Source: Pseudomonadales bacterium
GTDB taxonomy: Bacteria; Pseudomonadota; Gammaproteobacteria; Pseudomonadales; Azotimanducaceae
Direction of reading: 5' to 3'
DNA: 50,078 bases
Assembly: GCA_016779325.1 (NCBI GenBank)
Contig: JADHNU010000014.1
Coordinates: 1-50,078 of the forward strand
Below, piece by piece: positions 16,642-24,185 of the stretch (position 1 is its first letter; the number at the start of each line of letters is the position of its first letter). A model generated the notes under the pieces. That model was not told the origin of the DNA, searched no databases, and saw only the letters and a list, made by a program, of their open reading frames with translations. A program made the position numbers and the translations under genes.

Positions 16642-18404
16642 GCCTGGCTGCGCAAAAGCCGGCCAGGCCGGGCACCCGTATCTTCATCCTCAGCACGGGT
16701 CCGAACCCCGGCCACCCAGGTCCCTCGGTAGCCCTTGGCGTGCTGGAGAATGCGCGCGCCGCCGGCGGGCAAATCTCGACGTACCTCAAGGTCCCCGAGG
16801 GCCAGGCGATCGAAGTCGATCCAGTTCAAGTCCGCCCGCAGGCCCGGGAGCAGAGCGCCCCGATCCTTGAAGCCAAAGAGCTGCGCATTGCGCTGGGTTT
16901 GCCGATGCACCAAATGCTCAAGAGGCAGCGTCGCCCCGCGGGTGCGATCCCGCCCCCAGTGGGTCAGCTCGTAGGTCGGCGCCACCGCATCAAAGATCAC
17001 GGTGACGTGGGCCCCCGCATCGGACAGGCCGGTCACGGTCTCCGGGTGCAGCTGCATTTCCCGCACGGCATCGAGGTTGTGATCGGCATAGTTAGTGAAG
17101 TACATGACCACGAAGCGCTCGCCGGAACCGGCCGTCAGCACGTCGTAGAGGAAGGCGTGGGGATCCATGCCCTTGGCTGCTGCCTGGGCCGCAAAGCTTT
17201 GCTCCCGGGTCGGTTCGTAATCCCGCGCCTCATCGAACAGGAAAATCTGCTCGAAGTTTAGCTGGGCAAAGGCCACCCCGTTTTCCATGGTGCCGGGCAG
17301 GGGATGGGGTACGCTCTGCTCCCCTAAGATGGCCGCGCGCCGCGCCGGATCGCGCAGCGCTGCTAGACGCGCTTCGAAGCTCAAGTCCTTCAGCCCAAGG
17401 TAGCTCGGTCGGCGCATAAAGGGATGGTAGGTGCGAAGGCTCATTACGATGCCCGTGGGCCGTGCGCCCACCTGGGGGAAGACCTGGGCCCCGGCCGCAT
17501 TCTCCGCGCTCACCTGATCGAGCACCGCCTTCCACCGGGTGGGCCATTCCGCCACCTGGAACAGGGTGAAGGTGAGGGGACGCTGCGCTTCCCGGGAAAG
17601 CTGAGCCATAAGCCGAACCTCGTCTGCCAGGTCATGGGGCTCTTCTCGCCCTGCGGCAGCACCACTGCCCAGGGTGCTCGAGGGAATGATTTGAAACACC
17701 CCCTTTCCTGCATCGCGAAGCGCCCTAGCCAGCGCCAGCACTTCGTCATCCTGAGCAAAAGTGCCGGGAACAGGCTCGCCGCGCACGGAAACGTGGCCCA
17801 GAATCCGGGACGTAGAGAACCCCACCGCTCCCGCACGGACACCCTCGGCCACGAGGCGACGCATGGCCGCTAAATCATCGGCAGTGGCCGGCGCATTCTC
17901 CCGCCCCCGGGTGCCCATGACAAAATTGCGCACGGCCCCGTGAGCGATAAGAGAGGCCACATCCAAGGCGTAGACCCGAGTCGCCAGGTAATCGAGGTAT
18001 TCGGGGTAGCTCGACCAGGCCCCCCAGGGCATCCCCTCGTAGAGGGCCGTGCCCGGAACGTCCTCCACCCCTTCCATGAGCTCGATGAGATCCTTTTCCC
18101 CGCCCGGCGCCACGGGCGCAAAGCCCACGCCGCAGTTGCCCATGACGATGGTGCCCACGCCCTGGCCCGAGGAGGGCAGCAGGGTGTCATCCCAGGTGAC
18201 CTGGCCGTCGAAATGGGTGTGAATATCGACCCAGGCGGGGGTAAGGAGGCCGCCGTCGGCGTCGATTTCCTCCCGTCCCTTGCCGTCAAAGGATCCCACG
18301 GCCGCAATCAGGCCGTCCTTGAGGGCAAGGTCACCCTTTCGCGCCGGGGAGCCCGTGCCGTCAACGAGCTGCGCATTGCGGATCACACAGTCAAAATTGG
18401 CCAT
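16638..18404 (-). CDS. D-aminoacylase-like metal-dependent amidohydrolase (copy A)
   Basis: 588 residues. The metal motif VDIHTHFDG gives H62 and H64; the conserved cysteine is in MGNCGVGFAPV, as in N-acyl-D-amino-acid deacylases; later landmarks are VGFSTSRILGH and SDAGAHVTVIFDA with the catalytic-type Asp. The C-terminal beta domain ends RADLNWIDFDRLALGDLEV. This family removes acyl groups from N-acyl-D-amino acids, but many environmental homologues have other amide or ester substrates. No signal peptide is visible, so it is probably cytoplasmic. Its closest relative in the window is the 573-residue gene at 19482-21203. It overlaps the following membrane protein gene by 4 bases. Confidence 0.92.
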   Translation of the reverse strand: MANFDCVIRNAQLVDGTGSPARKGDLALKDGLIAAVGSFDGKGREEIDADGGLLTPAWVDIHTHFDGQVTWDDTLLPSSGQGVGTIVMGNCGVGFAPVAPGGEKDLIELMEGVEDVPGTALYEGMPWGAWSSYPEYLDYLATRVYALDVASLIAHGAVRNFVMGTRGRENAPATADDLAAMRRLVAEGVRAGAVGFSTSRILGHVSVRGEPVPGTFAQDDEVLALARALRDAGKGVFQIIPSSTLGSGAAAGREEPHDLADEVRLMAQLSREAQRPLTFTLFQVAEWPTRWKAVLDQVSAENAAGAQVFPQVGARPTGIVMSLRTYHPFMRRPSYLGLKDLSFEARLAALRDPARRAAILGEQSVPHPLPGTMENGVAFAQLNFEQIFLFDEARDYEPTREQSFAAQAAAKGMDPHAFLYDVLTAGSGERFVVMYFTNYADHNLDAVREMQLHPETVTGLSDAGAHVTVIFDAVAPTYELTHWGRDRTRGATLPLEHLVHRQTQRNAQLFGFKDRGALLPGLRADLNWIDFDRLALGDLEVRRDLPAGGARILQHAKGYRGTWVAGVRTRAEDEDTGARPGRLLRSQA

Positions 18405-18451
18405 AAATTTCCCATTCCCCTGTTGTTCCTCTTGGGTTCTAAGCGCCGCGG

Positions 18452-19465
18452 CTACCCGGCCACGGCACGCTGCAGGCGATCGCGAAGCGCGTCCCAGGGC
18501 CCGTCTTCGGGCAAGGGCTCAACCCAAGCCAAGGGCACATCAGCGGCTTCCAGCGCATAAAGACCGTCATAAAGGGCGCGCCCAAAACCTTCCGGCGTGT
18601 CGGGCAGCACAATCAGCGGCGCCCGGCGCGGCCCCAAACGTCGGGCTGTCTCGCTACGACACAAAATCGCCTCGCCTCCGGCCCAGGCCTGCTGGAGCCC
18701 CGCCAGGTCGGCGAAGCGCAAAGTCACGGCGTCGGGGGCGTAGTGGCGGTGCCGAAGCCCGGGCGCAAGGGCCGGGGCGCCCTCCCCCGTTGCCGCCTTG
18801 GCGCCCGCTTCCGTCACCCTGGGCAGCACGGGTTGGCCCAGCACGGCCTCCAGGGCCGCACGGCTGAGCGCCCCCGGGCGGAGCAACGCCGGCTGATCGT
18901 TCAGGAGCGAGAGCACCGTGGATTCGTAACCGAGGGGCGTGGGACCGCCGTCCAGAACCGCCGCTATGCGGCCATCCAAGGTTCGCAAGACGTGATCAGC
19001 GGTGGTGGGGCTGGGACGGCCAGAACGGTTCGCCGACGGCGCCGCCAGGGGTCGGCCCACGGCGTCCAGCAAAGCCAAGGCTACGGGGTGCTGGGGCACG
19101 CGCAAGGCCACGCTCGAGCCCCCGGCGCTGACCCGGCTCGGTACGAGAGCCGTTTTCGGCACGACCAACGTCAGGGGCCCAGGCCAGAAGGCCTCGGCCA
19201 AGCGCGCCAGCGCTTGCGCTTGCCACGGCGAGGCCGCGTAGAGACCGTCCGCCGCCGCAAGGCTGGCCACGTGCAAAATAACGGGATTGTCCTGAGGTCG
19301 ACCCTTGGCCTTAAAGATGCGGGCCACAGCCGAGCCACTCAGACCATCGGCCCCCAGGCCGTAGACCGTTTCCGTCGGAAAGGCCACAAGCTCCCCGCCC
19401 CGAAGCAGCCTTGCGGCCCGTTCGAGGTCTTGATCTACCGCCGCCGCGAGGCGATCGGTCCGCAT
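18452..19465 (-). CDS. sua5: L-threonylcarbamoyladenylate synthase, Sua5 type
   Basis: 337 residues. The YrdC/TsaC catalytic domain is intact: LVAFPTETVYGLGADG, then IFKAKGRPQDNPVILHV with the KxR motif, and SANRSGRPSPTTADHV. An added C-terminal Sua5 domain is joined by the typical APGLRHRHYAPDA linker. The enzyme makes threonylcarbamoyl-AMP for the t6A37 modification of ANN-decoding tRNAs. The ATG at 19465 lies 16 bases after the preceding amidohydrolase stop; no good Shine-Dalgarno is seen, and the frame remains open to 19546, so a start inside that gene is possible. A housekeeping gene sandwiched between two paralogous amidohydrolases is unusual. Confidence 0.94.
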   Translation of the reverse strand: MRTDRLAAAVDQDLERAARLLRGGELVAFPTETVYGLGADGLSGSAVARIFKAKGRPQDNPVILHVASLAAADGLYAASPWQAQALARLAEAFWPGPLTLVVPKTALVPSRVSAGGSSVALRVPQHPVALALLDAVGRPLAAPSANRSGRPSPTTADHVLRTLDGRIAAVLDGGPTPLGYESTVLSLLNDQPALLRPGALSRAALEAVLGQPVLPRVTEAGAKAATGEGAPALAPGLRHRHYAPDAVTLRFADLAGLQQAWAGGEAILCRSETARRLGPRRAPLIVLPDTPEGFGRALYDGLYALEAADVPLAWVEPLPEDGPWDALRDRLQRAVAG

Positions 19466-19481
19466 CGCCCGCGCGCCGCGC

Positions 19482-21203
19482 TCAGCCCGGAGCAGGCTGA
19501 GCCCCTCGCACGAGGCGCCCAGGCAGGGCCCCCGTGGGCGCTCCATCGATGTAGGTCACCTGGCCCGCCACAATGGCATAGCGATAGCCTTCCGCATCCT
19601 GCATGAGGCGCTGGCCGCCGGCGGGCAGATCCCGTTGCATGCGGGGCGCGCGCAGGCGCAGACCATCGAAATCAATGATATTGAGATCGGCGCGGTAACC
19701 GGGCTTCAGCACGCCGCGATCAAACAAACCCACGGCTTGGGCCGTGTCCCGGCTGTGCCACTGCACCACCGTTTCCACCGGCAGCTTGCGGCCACGGCGT
19801 CGATCCCGAGCCCAGTGGGTCAGCATGTGGGTGGTGAAGCTGGCGTCGCAGATGGTGCCAAGGTGCGCCCCGCCATCGCCGAGACCCAGGATGGTTTGCT
19901 CGTGCTCCATCATCTCGAGGACGGCCTCGAGATCATTCTGGGCATAATTCAAGAACGGGAAATAGAGCATGGCCCGGCCATCCTGCTCGAGCATAAGGTC
20001 GTAGGCGAGGGCCTCCGGCGCGACGCCCTCGCGCCGAGCCCGGGCCCCGAGGGACTGGCTCGGGTCCTGCTCATAATCCGGCGGATCGCCCAGGACGAAC
20101 ATTTTTTCGAAGTTCGATAGCACCGCTTGCATGAACGGATGGTCGGCCTGAGGGGCTTCACTGAGCAACTTACTCCGAAGCGCCGGCTCGCGAAGCCGCG
20201 CCACCTTCTCGGCCAAGGGCAGGCGCTGCAACGCTTGAAAGCTGGGGTGGGCCACGAAGGGATTCAGCGTTGTGTCAAGGCCCAGCATGAGGCCCACGGG
20301 GCGATTCGCCACCTGGCCTCGCACCGGCAAGCCGGCTTTCGCCAGGCCTTCCAGCCAGCCCAGCAGCTTCCGATAGCCTTCCGGCGCGCCCTCCGTTTGC
20401 GCAAGGGACAGGGACAGGGGACGACCCGACTGCTCTACGAGCCGGCGCAGCATGGCCATCTCTTCCCCGGGGTTTTGAAAGTCGGAAACGAACTGCAGCA
20501 CGCCCTTGCCTTCGGCCTTCATAGCCAGAGCGATGGCCATGAGTTCATCTTCCGCTGCCGTGAGGGTTGGGGTCGGGTCGCCGTCCGCGGTTTGATGATT
20601 CAGGGTACGCGAGGTGCTGAAGCCGAGGGCCCCAGCGGCCATGGCCTCTCGCGTGAGCGCAGCCATGGCCGCGCGGTCTTCTGCCGTGGCCACTTCCCGA
20701 CGCGCGCCCCGGTCGCCCATCACAAATACCCGAAGCGCAGCGTGGGGGAGCTGGGCGGCAAAATCGATGTCGTGGTCCCGGCCTTCCAGGGCCTTAAGAA
20801 ACTCCGGGAAGCTTTCCCAGTTCCAGGACAGGCCCTCGGTGAGCACCACCCCGGGGATATCCTCGACCCCTTCCATCAGGCGCACGAGTTTGTCGTGATC
20901 CTGGGGCCGGCACGGGGCGAACCCCACGCCGCAGTTGCCCATGACGGCCGTGGTCACGCCGTGATTGGAGGAGGGGGTAAGACGGGCGTCCCAGGTGGCT
21001 TGGCCATCATAGTGGGTGTGCACATCGACGAAGCCGGGGGTCACCAGCAAGCCGCGGGCGTCAATTTCCTCGGCCCCGGCGCCCAAATGCTTACCCAGGG
21101 CCGCGATGCGGCCATCCTTGAGGGCGACGTCGAGATCTTGCAGCGCCGCGCCCGTCCCATCGGCCACCGTGCCGCCCCGAATTACCGTATCAAACTCCGC
21201 CAT
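19482..21203 (-). CDS. D-aminoacylase-like metal-dependent amidohydrolase (copy B)
   Basis: 573 residues, paralogous to the 588-residue gene at 16638-18404 with the same motif spacing: VDVHTHYDG (H62, H64), MGNCGVGFAPC, LGFSTSRTLNHQ, LGDGGAHLGTICDA and a C-terminal RADLNIIDFDGLRL. Both copies share the tail ending GRLVR/GRLLR. It probably cleaves N-acyl-D-amino acids or related amides in the cytoplasm. GGAGAGGAG lies 7 bases before the ATG. It begins 31 bases after the amiD stop and ends 16 bases before sua5, implying one transcript. The two copies have diverged widely, so separate substrates are likely. Confidence 0.92.
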   Translation of the reverse strand: MAEFDTVIRGGTVADGTGAALQDLDVALKDGRIAALGKHLGAGAEEIDARGLLVTPGFVDVHTHYDGQATWDARLTPSSNHGVTTAVMGNCGVGFAPCRPQDHDKLVRLMEGVEDIPGVVLTEGLSWNWESFPEFLKALEGRDHDIDFAAQLPHAALRVFVMGDRGARREVATAEDRAAMAALTREAMAAGALGFSTSRTLNHQTADGDPTPTLTAAEDELMAIALAMKAEGKGVLQFVSDFQNPGEEMAMLRRLVEQSGRPLSLSLAQTEGAPEGYRKLLGWLEGLAKAGLPVRGQVANRPVGLMLGLDTTLNPFVAHPSFQALQRLPLAEKVARLREPALRSKLLSEAPQADHPFMQAVLSNFEKMFVLGDPPDYEQDPSQSLGARARREGVAPEALAYDLMLEQDGRAMLYFPFLNYAQNDLEAVLEMMEHEQTILGLGDGGAHLGTICDASFTTHMLTHWARDRRRGRKLPVETVVQWHSRDTAQAVGLFDRGVLKPGYRADLNIIDFDGLRLRAPRMQRDLPAGGQRLMQDAEGYRYAIVAGQVTYIDGAPTGALPGRLVRGAQPAPG

Positions 21204-21234
21204 GCCCGCAGCTCCTCTCCCAAGAGGCTAGAGC

Positions 21235-22167
21235 CTAGGGCGGCGACGGCGCTTCGCGCAAGGGGACAGGGGCGCCGGCGGGCAGCTCGAGGCGCTCGAA
21301 GGCCGCGGGGCGATAGCGGGCGAGCAGGGCTAGGAGGATGGCCGTGGTGTCGTCATCGAAGGCGTAGGTCACGGCCTTGGGGCGGAAATGAAGCTGGAAA
21401 GCTCGGAGCGCATAGCGCGTGGGCGCGTCGAGCACCCCCGTTGGGGTGACCTCATAGCCCCAGGCGCCCAGAGCCGTTTGACGCGCAGCCAAGGGCAGTT
21501 CCACGCTGGCTAGCCAGCCCCGCCACTGGGCGACAACGACGGCCTCATACCAGGGGCCGATACCCGCTTCATGCAAGCGCTGCCAGGGGAAATAGGGGCC
21601 CGGGTCCACCTTGCGCGTCGGCGCGATATCGCCATGCCCCACCACCCGCTCCGGAGTGATCTCTGGATGGCGGGCCAGGATGCCTTGGGCGAGGGCAATC
21701 ACTTCCTGAAGCTGGGCCTCGGGATAGGGTAAGTAGCTACAGCGATCGGCCTCGGGCCCTGGGAGCGGATCCTCCAGGACGTGGTCACAGCGCGATTCAT
21801 TAACAATTTCGATGCCGATGGAGGAATTATTCAAGGCCGTTTCCCCGGCCCAGTAGCTCGTGCCCGCATGCCAGGCTCGGCGCCCCTCCGCCACAAGGTG
21901 AAGGGGGCGCCCGCTTTGATCGGGATAGGTGGGGTCACCCAGGGCCGGCACCAAATAGTGGGCGCTTACGGCGCCGACTTCCGCATCGGTCAGGAGCGCC
22001 AAGGCGCGATCGAAAGGCTCGGCGGTGAAGTGCAGCACCAGATGGCGAATACGGCTGCCCTGATTGTCCGACACCACGTCAAGGGCCGGCTCACTTGCGC
22101 AGCCTACCAGAAGCAGCAGCGCCCCCAGCCCCAAAGGGCGCGCGGCGACCTTACTCACCCCGGCCAT
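21235..22167 (-). CDS. amiD: N-acetylmuramoyl-L-alanine amidase lipoprotein, AmiD type
   Basis: About 310 residues. A lipoprotein signal (RPLGLGALLLLVGCAS) precedes an Amidase_2 domain with zinc-ligand segments IRHLVLHFTA and HGDIAPTRKVDPGPYFPW, and SIGIEIVNES between them. The last 80 residues (GALGYEVTPTGVLDAPTRYALRAFQLHF) form a peptidoglycan-binding-like domain. E. coli AmiD has this same architecture and is an outer-membrane lipoprotein that cleaves the MurNAc-L-Ala amide in peptidoglycan fragments. Candidate starts are ATG 22173, ATG 22167 and GTG 22158; none has a strong Shine-Dalgarno. All lie inside the end of the upstream gene, so coupling is expected whichever is used. Confidence 0.92.
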   Translation of the reverse strand: MAGVSKVAARPLGLGALLLLVGCASEPALDVVSDNQGSRIRHLVLHFTAEPFDRALALLTDAEVGAVSAHYLVPALGDPTYPDQSGRPLHLVAEGRRAWHAGTSYWAGETALNNSSIGIEIVNESRCDHVLEDPLPGPEADRCSYLPYPEAQLQEVIALAQGILARHPEITPERVVGHGDIAPTRKVDPGPYFPWQRLHEAGIGPWYEAVVVAQWRGWLASVELPLAARQTALGAWGYEVTPTGVLDAPTRYALRAFQLHFRPKAVTYAFDDDTTAILLALLARYRPAAFERLELPAGAPVPLREAPSPP

Positions 22168-23068
22168 GCTCATGACGATAGCGTTGGAGCAGCAGAATCC
22201 CCTGCATGGTGGCAAGCAGGGCTCGCCGGTGTTGCGTTGCGGCGAAGGCGGCGTAGATGGGATCGTCATCGAGGAGCTGGCACTCATCGGTGCCGCACGG
22301 GAAGCTGGCCGCGCGCCCAAAGCGGTTCCCCGCTTCCCCATAGCGGCCAAAGCGCCCGGGCTCGCCTAATTCCCAAAAGGCATACCAGGGGCTCTGCATG
22401 TCCGCGATGGGTTCCCGAAGGGCGGCCAAAGTGCCCTCCGCGGTTTGCTCGAGCAAGGCATCGAAGGTGAGCGTGGCGGGCGTTTCTTGCAGGGCATCGC
22501 AGAGGGCCTCGCCGGCGGCGCTCAAGCGGGCCTCGTCGATGGGGTAGTGGGTAAAGCGATCGGCGGAGGGCCAACGCCAGGGCCGAGGATGGAAAATCGG
22601 GACAACGTTCGCGGGGATGGTGACGCGCTGCAGGTAATAAAGGACGCTCCCAAGGTCCTCGTAGCGCAGCGTGGCCCGAAGGCCCGCGGCCAGCAGCACC
22701 TTATCGGCACGATCTTCAAAGCGCTCATGGAGCCGGGTGCTCACCAGCCACAGCCAGCGCCGGTCATCCTCTTCTTCCGCGCGATCGTAATAGCCCCAGC
22801 GCGTCGCGCGCCGAAGCACCCCGGCCTCCCCCTCCGCGACGTTCCCCAGCACCAGGTTGCGCACCTGAAGCGCGGAAAGACGGGGCACGGCAGAGCCCTC
22901 GACACAGCGATTAAAGGTCTTGGCCGCGGTGAAGGTTAGGGTCTGCAGGGCCTCTTCGGGGTAGGCCCAGGCCCCCGGCGCGAGCAGCACGAGAACCACC
23001 CCAACGCACCGCCCCCAGGCTCGCCCCAGGGTGCGTCGCACCAATCTTTGCCTCGCCTGCTGTGCCAT
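22151..23068 (-). CDS. Exported protein of unknown function, coupled to amiD
   Basis: 305 residues. A signal peptide is clear (GRCVGVVLVLLAPGAWA, cut before YPEE). The mature protein is rich in tryptophan, arginine and acidic residues, has a few spaced cysteines (NRC, ALC, PCGTDEC) and shows mainly helical, amphipathic segments; I recognise no domain. A start ATG at 23068 is preceded by GGAAGGGGAAGG. The 3' end overlaps the start of amiD, so the product is probably made in step with the amidase and may share its periplasmic compartment. Any function in the cell wall is inference from this context. Confidence 0.8.
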   Translation of the reverse strand: MAQQARQRLVRRTLGRAWGRCVGVVLVLLAPGAWAYPEEALQTLTFTAAKTFNRCVEGSAVPRLSALQVRNLVLGNVAEGEAGVLRRATRWGYYDRAEEEDDRRWLWLVSTRLHERFEDRADKVLLAAGLRATLRYEDLGSVLYYLQRVTIPANVVPIFHPRPWRWPSADRFTHYPIDEARLSAAGEALCDALQETPATLTFDALLEQTAEGTLAALREPIADMQSPWYAFWELGEPGRFGRYGEAGNRFGRAASFPCGTDECQLLDDDPIYAAFAATQHRRALLATMQGILLLQRYRHEHGRGE

Positions 23069-23186
23069 GGCCTTCCCCTTCCATTGAGGTTAAGCATACC
23101 GCCCTCGGCAAACCAACCCTAGGCCCTGCAGGCGCGGGCAAAGGCGCGTAAACTGCCGCCACGGGCAGCGGCACTGAGGTTATGGG

Positions 23187-24185
23187 ATGGAAACGCCCCT
23201 TCTAACCCTCACGGACCGGGGCCTCTACTGCCCGCCGGGAGATTTCTACATCGACCCCTGGCGCCGGGTCGAACGAGCCGTCATCACCCACGGCCATGGC
23301 GATCACGCCCGCAGCGGCATGGGGCATTATTGGACCGCCACCCCCGGCGTGCCCCTTCTGCGCAAGCGTCTTGGTGGCTATAGCCCTGTGGAAGGACTCG
23401 CCTACGGTGAGCCGCGGGCCTTCGGGCCCGTCACCGTTTCCCTCCATCCCGCAGGCCACATCCTGGGTTCGGCGCAAGTGCGCGTGGCCTACGGCGGGGA
23501 AGTCTGGGTGGTGACCGGAGACTTCAAGCGGGAAGCCGACCCCACCTGCGCCCCCTTCGAATCCGTGCCCTGTGACGTGCTCATCACGGAGGCCACCTTT
23601 GCCTATCCCGTTTATCAATGGCCCGACCCATCGCAGGTCATCCGGGAAATCTATGACTGGTGGCAAGCCTGCGCGGCGGAAGGCCGAGCGGCTCTCCTCT
23701 ACACCTACGCCCTCGGCAAAGCGCAGCGTATTCTGGCGGGGCTGGCGGACTACAGCACCACACCAGTCTGGCTCCACGGCGCCATGGAGGGGCTCACGCA
23801 GATTTATCGCGACGCGGGGGTCTGCATGATTCCCACTACCCCTGTCAGCGCCCAGGCGCGCAGCGACGCGGGAGCAGGACGCTTGATTCTTGCGCCCCCC
23901 TCCGCCGCGGGCTCGAAGTGGGCGAAGCGCTTCCGCGGTGCGGAAACGGGCTTCGCCTCGGGGTGGATGCAGATCCGTGGCACGCGTCGGAGGAAGGGCT
24001 ATGACGTCGGCTTTGTGCTTTCGGATCACGCCGATTGGCCCGGGCTGATCCGGACCATTGAGGACAGCGGCGCGCGACGCGTGCTCGCCACCCACGGCTA
24101 TACGGATGCGCTCCTCGCCTACCTCAAGGACCGAGGCATCGACGCCGCGGCCTTGGCCACGCCCTACGGAGAAGAGGAGGCTTGA
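23187..24185 (+). CDS. Ligase-associated DNA exonuclease (metallo-beta-lactamase fold)
   Basis: 332 residues. The beta-lactamase-fold metal motif is ITHGHGDHARSGMGHYW, with further conserved histidines in LHPAGHILGSAQV and an aspartate in VVTGDFKREADPT; the C-terminal FVLSDHADWPGL and LATHGY segments are typical of the beta-CASP-like nucleases in this cassette. In Pseudomonas putida the homologue is a DNA exonuclease acting with a ligase, an Lhr-type helicase and a phosphoesterase. It is the first gene of the plus-strand repair operon; GAGG lies about 8 bases before the ATG. The gap of 118 bases to the divergent gene should carry its promoter. Confidence 0.93.
   Translation: METPLLTLTDRGLYCPPGDFYIDPWRRVERAVITHGHGDHARSGMGHYWTATPGVPLLRKRLGGYSPVEGLAYGEPRAFGPVTVSLHPAGHILGSAQVRVAYGGEVWVVTGDFKREADPTCAPFESVPCDVLITEATFAYPVYQWPDPSQVIREIYDWWQACAAEGRAALLYTYALGKAQRILAGLADYSTTPVWLHGAMEGLTQIYRDAGVCMIPTTPVSAQARSDAGAGRLILAPPSAAGSKWAKRFRGAETGFASGWMQIRGTRRRKGYDVGFVLSDHADWPGLIRTIEDSGARRVLATHGYTDALLAYLKDRGIDAAALATPYGEEEA

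Noticed and set aside
20127-21449. 440-codon plus-strand frame opposite the second D-aminoacylase-like gene
   Set aside because: Antisense shadow of a gene with intact catalytic motifs.
23069-23186. LexA (SOS) box upstream of the repair cassette
   Set aside because: I searched for CTGT-N8-ACAG by eye and found none; the two TGAGGTTA copies (23085 and 23175) look like chance, the second being part of the ribosome binding region.
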